A stretch of 64,000 nt of DNA. Origin: an uncultured Dehalococcoidia bacterium. GTDB taxonomy: Bacteria > Chloroflexota > Dehalococcoidia > Lucifugimonadales > CAJWER01. Under the pieces are notes generated by a model, which saw only the letters and a program-made list of their open reading frames with translations, was not told the DNA's origin and did no database searches. How positions within the stretch are numbered: the stretch's first letter is position 1; each line of letters starts with the position of its first letter. The DNA lies in contig OY282442.1 of NCBI GenBank assembly GCA_958296115.1, positions 1,838,943 through 1,902,942 of the forward strand, in the 5' to 3' direction. The position numbers and the translations under genes were made by a program. Positions 59,105 through 64,000 of the stretch are shown in pieces.

Positions 59105-60380
59105 TTGGTTTCCCTCCCGCGAGGTAGTCCTGTTCTCTGTGTATAGCGGCGCTCCCAGAATGGCGCGGGCGAAGCAGGTAGGGCCGCTCGTTTGGCTCCA
59201 GTGAGAGCGCTACGGCCTCTGTGTCGAAGACAAGCTCATCCAGCAATTCGCCGTCTTGGGAAACGGTGAATGGTCTGCCAACCCAATCCGTCGGCTGGTC
59301 GAACAGGATGGTCAGCGGTTGGTCGAACCTGACGTTGTCCAGGCCGTCGGACAGCGTGACCTCTATGCTTTCGGTTCCGGCGCCGCCCTCGACCAGATCG
59401 AGCGTTATCACGGCATTCTCTCTTTCCCGGACATAGAGGGTTATGTCGTTCATCGGAGCCGTCCAGAAATCACGCGCCGCGATTGATTGAACGTCTTTGC
59501 GGAACTCGTCCCAATCGTACCATCCCCAGTTCTCCCGCTGCCCGATGCTATGGTAGCTCAATATAACCCACGCGGTCCGCTCCAGCGCCTCATCCAGGAT
59601 GGGCGTCAATTCGTCATTGTCATTGATGCAGCGGTCGCAGCCTTCGAACTCGATACTTTGCATCTCCACCGCCCGCAAGCCGAACCAATTATCCGGCGCT
59701 AACTGGGACCCTGGGATGTTGTAGAATTTGCCGGCATTCCTGGCCAGCAGCCTGTTCAAAAATCCGCCAGAGTCCCTGATATTTATTCTGCCGCTCAAGA
59801 ATCCGGCAGCCTCCAAGGCCCGCTGCGTCTCTTCTTCATGTCCGGCGCTTCTCGGATAGGCGTAGGCGACGGGTTTCATTCCCCAGTCTTTCATGGTGTC
59901 ATAGCAGGCTTGGAATGATTCGAGGGCCTCTTCGTAGGACAGCTCGTCGTGGTCTACGTGATTATGCCCATGCCCATAATAGCTGAACCCATTGGGAACC
60001 AGCTCCGACATCAGATAGGCTATCCGCTCATCGTCAGGCCCGCTGAATATGCGCTCGCCTGAAAAGGAATTTCCGGTTACTATTTCATAGCCCATTACGA
60101 GGCCACGCTCCATCACGTAGCTGTCTATGTCCGGTTCCCTTCCGGGGATGGGCCAGTCATCATTGGTAATCGAGATCGCGGCGGCGTGGTTGTCAAACCA
60201 CTTTGCGACTGAAGCGTTCAGGGGAGCCGGGGGAGCGTCCACTGCCTGGGGCTGGCATCCCGCCGCCAGTACCAGAACGCCTAGCAGCAGCAGCGCCGTC
60301 GCCTTGCGGCGCAATGGTGGCAAGGCGCGCCACAGATCATTCGGCGCGAAGCCACGCAGGCCGTTACCGTTGCCGTTCAA
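59085..60380 (-). CDS. Polysaccharide-deacetylase-like (NodB-fold) lipoprotein
   Basis: 431 aa. Lipobox Cys42 (LVLAAGC) after a hydrophobic stretch. The N-terminal core has ISITNDDWP, in the position of the NodB metal aspartates, YGHGHNHVDHDELSYEEALE near residue 136 with candidate metal histidines, and VAYAYPRSAGHEEETQRALE near residue 175. A C-terminal beta domain (about 330-420) follows. NodB-fold enzymes remove acetyl groups from surface glycans. Between the sugar methyltransferase and the GT39-like gene, all on the minus strand with short overlaps. Confidence 0.78.
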   Translation of the reverse strand: MNGNGNGLRGFAPNDLWRALPPLRRKATALLLLGVLVLAAGCQPQAVDAPPAPLNASVAKWFDNHAAAISITNDDWPIPGREPDIDSYVMERGLVMGYEIVTGNSFSGERIFSGPDDERIAYLMSELVPNGFSYYGHGHNHVDHDELSYEEALESFQACYDTMKDWGMKPVAYAYPRSAGHEEETQRALEAAGFLSGRINIRDSGGFLNRLLARNAGKFYNIPGSQLAPDNWFGLRAVEMQSIEFEGCDRCINDNDELTPILDEALERTAWVILSYHSIGQRENWGWYDWDEFRKDVQSIAARDFWTAPMNDITLYVRERENAVITLDLVEGGAGTESIEVTLSDGLDNVRFDQPLTILFDQPTDWVGRPFTVSQDGELLDELVFDTEAVALSLEPNERPYLLRPRHSGSAAIHREQDYLAGGKPSVRQDD

Positions 60381-62352
60381 GGCGTATCTCTTCCTCCCAG
60401 AGGTGGTTGTAACCGCCGGTCACGGGGACGTACTGGCCGGTACTGACGCGGATTGTATCATACTCAGGGAGAGGGACTTTCGCCAGGCATTTGCCGTCGA
60501 ATATCAAGCCGCTCCCGTAGAAACTGAAATCCAGGTTGTCGAAGCCGTGCCGGCGGCGATGGTAGGGAAGGTCGTTCACGTCAACCGGGTACAGGGCGAG
60601 GAAGAACCACGCCTCCACGTCGGCGAGGGCGCACGGCTCCCTGACGTATATCAGCGTGTTATCGCGGAGATAGACGTCGAAGGTGGAGCGGATTGCCGGT
60701 TCGCCGGACACCATTGACACCAGTTCCTCATAGGCGGCCTGTTGCGCGCCGGCGCTGTCATAGGCCGCGTTCACCCTGAATATGGCGCCATCGGCCAGTT
60801 CCGCCACCGGCTCCAACGGGAGCGGCGACTCCATCTGCCAGAGGCCGCAAACTATCCGGCGGCCCTCGCCTTGGCCGACCCATACGACGTACTTTTCGGG
60901 TTCCTCATACTCGCGGGATTTCCGGACGGCCCGCTCGAACCAGACCTGGCAATCGTAGACGTCCTGCAAGTTCCGCCGCGGCATCGAAACCCAGGTCACC
61001 CGCGTTCCCGGAACACCCGCGTTCCATCGGATTACGTTGGGGGCGTTGCTGTAGTACCGGCCGGAGACCGGGTTCGCCCGCACATACTCCACGATCTCGG
61101 AATCCTCCCAGTACGCGGTGTTGAAACTCTGGCCGATGTACCCCGATTCCAGCGCTTCAGCGGTCACTCGCAGATTCTGCCGCGCGGAGACGCCGATATG
61201 CCCGGCGGCGCCCAGCAGCGTCAGGGCCACCAGCGCCCACCGGAACACGGACACACGGCCCGAGGCCTTGCCGCTAATCAGTCCGTCCAGCCAGAACGCC
61301 GCGACCAGCAGCAGCGGAACATAGACCGGCGCGAGGAATCGGCTGTCTATGCCCTGCTCGGCCGTGAACGGCACCAACACGGTTAAAATGGCAAGGTACA
61401 CCAGAGCGAATATCCAGAAGACGTAAGACGCCCTTCCTGAACGGGGAGGGGTGAGGAGCAGCGCCGCCAGCAGCACAACCAGGCCGGCAATCAGCCATGG
61501 CGAGTGCAACTCCCAGCGGGGCTGGGGCAGCAGCGGGTTGGCCCACCCTTCGAACACCACGATAATCTGCACCAGTCCATCGAACAGGGACTGCCCCGAC
61601 GACCCTGACCTGCCCCCGGTAAGTGTCCCGGAGACCAGGTAGTTGCGCGTCATCACCGCCACCAGCGGGAGCGACGATATGGCGCCGAAAATCAGGGCAT
61701 CCTTCAGCCGCTCGCGTATCGGAACGCTCCGGCGCAAAAGGATCATAAGGACTGCGGAGAAGATCAGCGCAACCCCGATGTACCGCGTCACCGCGGACAG
61801 CGCGGCGAATACCGCGGACAGCGCGAGGGCCCGCTTGCCGCTTCGCCGGTTCAGGAACGACTCCAGAGGCATCAAGGCAAGGACGGTGAACAGGATGAAG
61901 AGGGATTCACTCAGAAGGGTCGAAGCGAAATGAGCTAGGGGGAGGGATGCCATGACCGCCACCGTCACGCCCAGCGCGATGAGCGGCGACTCGAGACGCC
62001 GGTTCAGCCAGAGGCCCGACGCCAGGATGAGCAGACCGAAGGCGGCTGCGTTAAGTAACCGGCCCCCGTCCACCGGCTCGATGCCGAACAGGCTCAGGAA
62101 CGCCATTGCTATGGAGAAGAAGGGCGCGAACAACACCATCGGCCCGCCGCCGGGGCTTAGCAGACCATCTCCGGCGGCCAGACTCTCGGCTGCCGATATG
62201 TAGTTGAAGGCCCAGTCGATCGACGCGCCGTAGGTGGAAGTGCGTACCAAGATGTGCGCCGCGCCCAGGACCGCCACGAGGGCGATGAGCGCCGGAAATG
62301 CGGCGCGTTTCAGCCGCTGCCAAGTTGGGGAGAGAAGGAGGCGCGTCGTCAC
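60364..62352 (-). CDS. GT39-like multi-pass membrane glycosyltransferase (PMT/ArnT type)
   Basis: 662 aa from a GTG at 62352 that overlaps the sulfotransferase stop (GTGA). About ten membrane segments in the first ~420 residues, starting FPALIALVAVLGAAHILV. The first luminal loop carries YGASIDWAFNYISAAESLAA with the acidic residue typical of polyprenyl-phosphate-sugar-dependent enzymes; the C-terminal ~230 residues are soluble and extracytoplasmic. The polyprenyl-sugar donor and acceptor are unknown. The 3' end overlaps the deacetylase-like gene by 17 bp. A frame-open extension upstream of 62352 lies inside the sulfotransferase gene and is not used. Confidence 0.82.
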   Translation of the reverse strand: MTTRLLLSPTWQRLKRAAFPALIALVAVLGAAHILVRTSTYGASIDWAFNYISAAESLAAGDGLLSPGGGPMVLFAPFFSIAMAFLSLFGIEPVDGGRLLNAAAFGLLILASGLWLNRRLESPLIALGVTVAVMASLPLAHFASTLLSESLFILFTVLALMPLESFLNRRSGKRALALSAVFAALSAVTRYIGVALIFSAVLMILLRRSVPIRERLKDALIFGAISSLPLVAVMTRNYLVSGTLTGGRSGSSGQSLFDGLVQIIVVFEGWANPLLPQPRWELHSPWLIAGLVVLLAALLLTPPRSGRASYVFWIFALVYLAILTVLVPFTAEQGIDSRFLAPVYVPLLLVAAFWLDGLISGKASGRVSVFRWALVALTLLGAAGHIGVSARQNLRVTAEALESGYIGQSFNTAYWEDSEIVEYVRANPVSGRYYSNAPNVIRWNAGVPGTRVTWVSMPRRNLQDVYDCQVWFERAVRKSREYEEPEKYVVWVGQGEGRRIVCGLWQMESPLPLEPVAELADGAIFRVNAAYDSAGAQQAAYEELVSMVSGEPAIRSTFDVYLRDNTLIYVREPCALADVEAWFFLALYPVDVNDLPYHRRRHGFDNLDFSFYGSGLIFDGKCLAKVPLPEYDTIRVSTGQYVPVTGGYNHLWEEEIRLERQR

Positions 62353-63224
62353 GGCGTGGCCCTTGGCAGCGCTCGACAATCGGAGATGGCCTCGTCGGGC
62401 TGCCCTATTTTTCGCAAGTATATCCCCTCGCTCACCCGCCGGGACGTATTTTCGACTATCCGACGGCACTCGACGGCCGAAGCGTCCAATATCTCCAGGG
62501 ATTCCTCGGAGAGGCGGGGCCTTTCCGCATCGTCGGCCAGGGGAACGAAGAACGCCCTGTGGACCGCTTTGTTCTCCTTGATTCGCTGCAATAGACGCCT
62601 GAGGCCAAGGCGGCGCAGGGCAACACCGCACCAGCGCCCAAAGGCCGAGAGCCACAAAGATCTGGCGCGAACGGCCCGGTTCACGGCTTGCCGTGGAGTA
62701 CGGTCGAACTTCGGCGCTCCGCAGAGGGAAGGCAAGACGTCCATCACAGCGCCTGTATCTTCGGTAAGAGCGGAAAAGGAGAGCGTCAGGACATCGGCAT
62801 CGATCTTGAAGATGTCGGCCAGGCGTTCGGGGGTCAATCTATCGCGCACAACCGCCTCCTCCAGACGCCGCGCGCCCAAGAGGGCTGAAAGCTCTGCCCG
62901 GCTTCTGCGGAATTGCATCATCGAAATTGCGCGGTCCCGGTGGTCTCGGAGCAGCGCCACCAGCAATACCCCGAAACCCTCTTCCCTCAGAGCGTCGACG
63001 CTGCGGGACAGCTTGGCGTCGGCATATGCCAAGTTAGCCACGTCGCACAGGATTTGACCCCGCCCATCCAGCCGTTTCAGGGCCCGTCTGAACGCCCTTG
63101 GAGAGCGGTAGTAGCGCCGCTCCTTGATTTCAGGGAAGACGAAGCTGGGATGCTCTCGCAAGAGCCGGTACAGGAATTCGCTCCCCGACCGCCCAGGCCC
63201 CACTACCAGTAGATAATCGTACAC
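62349..63224 (-). CDS. Sulfotransferase family protein
   Basis: 291 aa. PAPS 5'-phosphosulfate loop LLVVGPGRSGSEFLYRLLRE near residue 5. The 3'-phosphate region is VLLVALLRDHRDRAISMMQF near residue 87. The middle is basic and helical. It probably adds sulfate to a sugar hydroxyl of a surface glycan, given its position in the cluster. It overlaps the GT39-like gene start by 4 bp and starts 2 bp after the SPASM radical SAM gene stop. Confidence 0.82.
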   Translation of the reverse strand: MYDYLLVVGPGRSGSEFLYRLLREHPSFVFPEIKERRYYRSPRAFRRALKRLDGRGQILCDVANLAYADAKLSRSVDALREEGFGVLLVALLRDHRDRAISMMQFRRSRAELSALLGARRLEEAVVRDRLTPERLADIFKIDADVLTLSFSALTEDTGAVMDVLPSLCGAPKFDRTPRQAVNRAVRARSLWLSAFGRWCGVALRRLGLRRLLQRIKENKAVHRAFFVPLADDAERPRLSEESLEILDASAVECRRIVENTSRRVSEGIYLRKIGQPDEAISDCRALPRATP

Positions 63225-63226
63225 GT

Positions 63227-64000
63227 TTAGACTGCCTTCCTATCCGCGTCGGCGGCTACCGGCTTCATCCCATAGCAACCGCGGCAGTAGTGCGGAATGT
63301 CGTTCCCGGCGATTCGCTGGCGCAGCTCCCGGTATTTGCCGTTGTTCCAGATATTGGCGAAGGGTTCATCGAAAACGTTGCCCATTTTTACGACGCTGGA
63401 ATCGGCTATTTGACAGCAGGGGACGACGTCGCCGTTTGCCGCGATGTAGGAACTCTGCCAAGGCCAGGGGCACCGGTTCGCCCTGGAATATCTTTGACCA
63501 TGCTCGACGCTGAGCGGCATCCCGATCTCGGCGGCGACTTCTCTCGACTCCCGGATATACTGGTCCACCCGGGGATCTTCCCGGGAAACGTCTATCGGCG
63601 CAATTGACACCTCCATATCCTCTTTCCCCCAGTCGGTGAGCAAAGTTGTTGCCGTCAGCTTGTCCACACCGATGCGTTTCGCCAACCGCACGAGGTCTGG
63701 AAGTTCGTGAGCGTTCCGGAGCGTAACCACCGACCGCAGTTCGATACCAGGCCAGAGGCTGCGGCCGCGGCGGCGTACCATGTCGGCAACGTTAGCGACA
63801 ACTTTCTGAAAGTTGCCGTTAACCCGGATTGCCTCGAAAGTCTCAGCCGTCGCGCCGTCCATGCTGATGATAATCGTCGTTCCCCGCAGGGAGCTAAGCC
63901 GCTGGGCGATATTCTCGGTATAAACCGAACCATTGGTTACGATGGAGACGGCCCCCCCATCCTCTCCCTCTTCCAGCATCTCAATCAGATGCCGGTTCAG
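63227..64000 (-). CDS. Radical SAM/SPASM domain protein, C-terminal part; start outside window
   Basis: The frame is open to the last base (64000), so the N-terminus with the CxxxCxxC motif lies beyond the window. Visible: SIVTNGSVYTENIAQRLSSL, TIIISMDGATAETFEAIRVN, then the C-terminal SPASM cluster RCPWPWQSSYIAANGDVVPC near codon 175 followed by CQIAD, and HYCRGCYGMKP near the end. SPASM proteins use extra 4Fe-4S clusters for peptide or sugar modification. Position in the cluster favours a glycan- or lipid-modifying role, but a maturase is possible. Confidence 0.85.
   Translation of the reverse strand: MNRHLIEMLEEGEDGGAVSIVTNGSVYTENIAQRLSSLRGTTIIISMDGATAETFEAIRVNGNFQKVVANVADMVRRRGRSLWPGIELRSVVTLRNAHELPDLVRLAKRIGVDKLTATTLLTDWGKEDMEVSIAPIDVSREDPRVDQYIRESREVAAEIGMPLSVEHGQRYSRANRCPWPWQSSYIAANGDVVPCCQIADSSVVKMGNVFDEPFANIWNNGKYRELRQRIAGNDIPHYCRGCYGMKPVAADADRKAV

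Noticed and set aside
60364..62655. 763-residue version of the GT39-like protein starting at 62655
   Set aside because: The extra N-terminus is the shadow of the sulfotransferase gene. The GTG at 62352 gives a normal first membrane segment and a GTGA overlap.
1..64000. tRNA, rRNA or known riboswitch genes
   Set aside because: No T-loop consensus in a cloverleaf context, rRNA segment or recognisable riboswitch core was seen on either strand by eye; a covariance search would be needed to be certain.

Overview
The window is high-GC bacterial DNA with densely packed genes on both strands and an abundant family of short palindromic intergenic repeats. The gene content (two DppB-type permeases, a family 5 solute-binding lipoprotein, DUF3179 lipoproteins, GlcDEF, HyuAB, CocE-type hydrolase, three AIM24 paralogues, several beta-propeller proteins) suggests an aerobic, organic-matter-degrading member of the Chloroflexota, perhaps Dehalococcoidia/SAR202-like. 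That placement is an inference from gene content; no rRNA or other phylogenetic marker apart from partial lysS is present.

Layout. 1-12.8 kb is housekeeping and catabolic: lysS 3' end, a permease, a JAMM peptidase with a cytidylate-kinase-like protein, apt, an alpha/beta hydrolase with an alcohol dehydrogenase, an unknown gene behind an operator-bearing promoter, cupin plus panE, a peroxiredoxin with an in-frame TGA at the peroxidatic cysteine, trmI, a MidA-type methyltransferase and citrate synthase. 12.8-14.2 kb is a gene-free block holding one copy of an ~830-bp repeated element. 14.2-21.9 kb is a compact run: a SelA-like PLP enzyme, a formate/nitrite-type channel, two tandem DUF3179 lipoproteins (one Cys, one with TGA exactly at the first Cys of CxxC), then a solute-binding protein closed by a strong terminator. 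22.0-23.7 kb is a two-gene Pycsar-type anti-phage module (cNMP-binding/TIR-like effector plus class III cyclase), next to two ankyrin-repeat genes. 26-33.6 kb has a second orphan permease, three tandem AIM24 paralogues and glcDEF. 33.5-36.7 kb is an AT-rich patch of membrane-protein genes. 36.7-50.8 kb holds hyuAB, a VOC protein, a broken NYN gene, three related beta-propeller genes, a Gfo/Idh/MocA oxidoreductase, a CocE-type hydrolase, a HEPN protein and a DUF1801 protein. 50.8-52.1 kb has the second copy of the long repeat and a 50-bp tandem duplication. 52.1-64 kb is a surface-glycan cluster: methyltransferases, B12-type and SPASM radical SAM proteins, a glycosyltransferase, a flippase, a deacetylase-like lipoprotein, a GT39-like membrane protein and a sulfotransferase.

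The most notable signals are two candidate selenoproteins. Each has a TGA replacing a known redox cysteine and a small hairpin with G as the second loop base about 20-25 nt downstream. In the DUF3179 case a tandem Cys paralogue next door acts as an internal control. The DUF3179 pair sits in a likely operon with an anion channel of the family that includes hydrosulfide channels and with a SelA-fold enzyme. This grouping is the best candidate for an undescribed system. The Pycsar module is the clearest defence locus.
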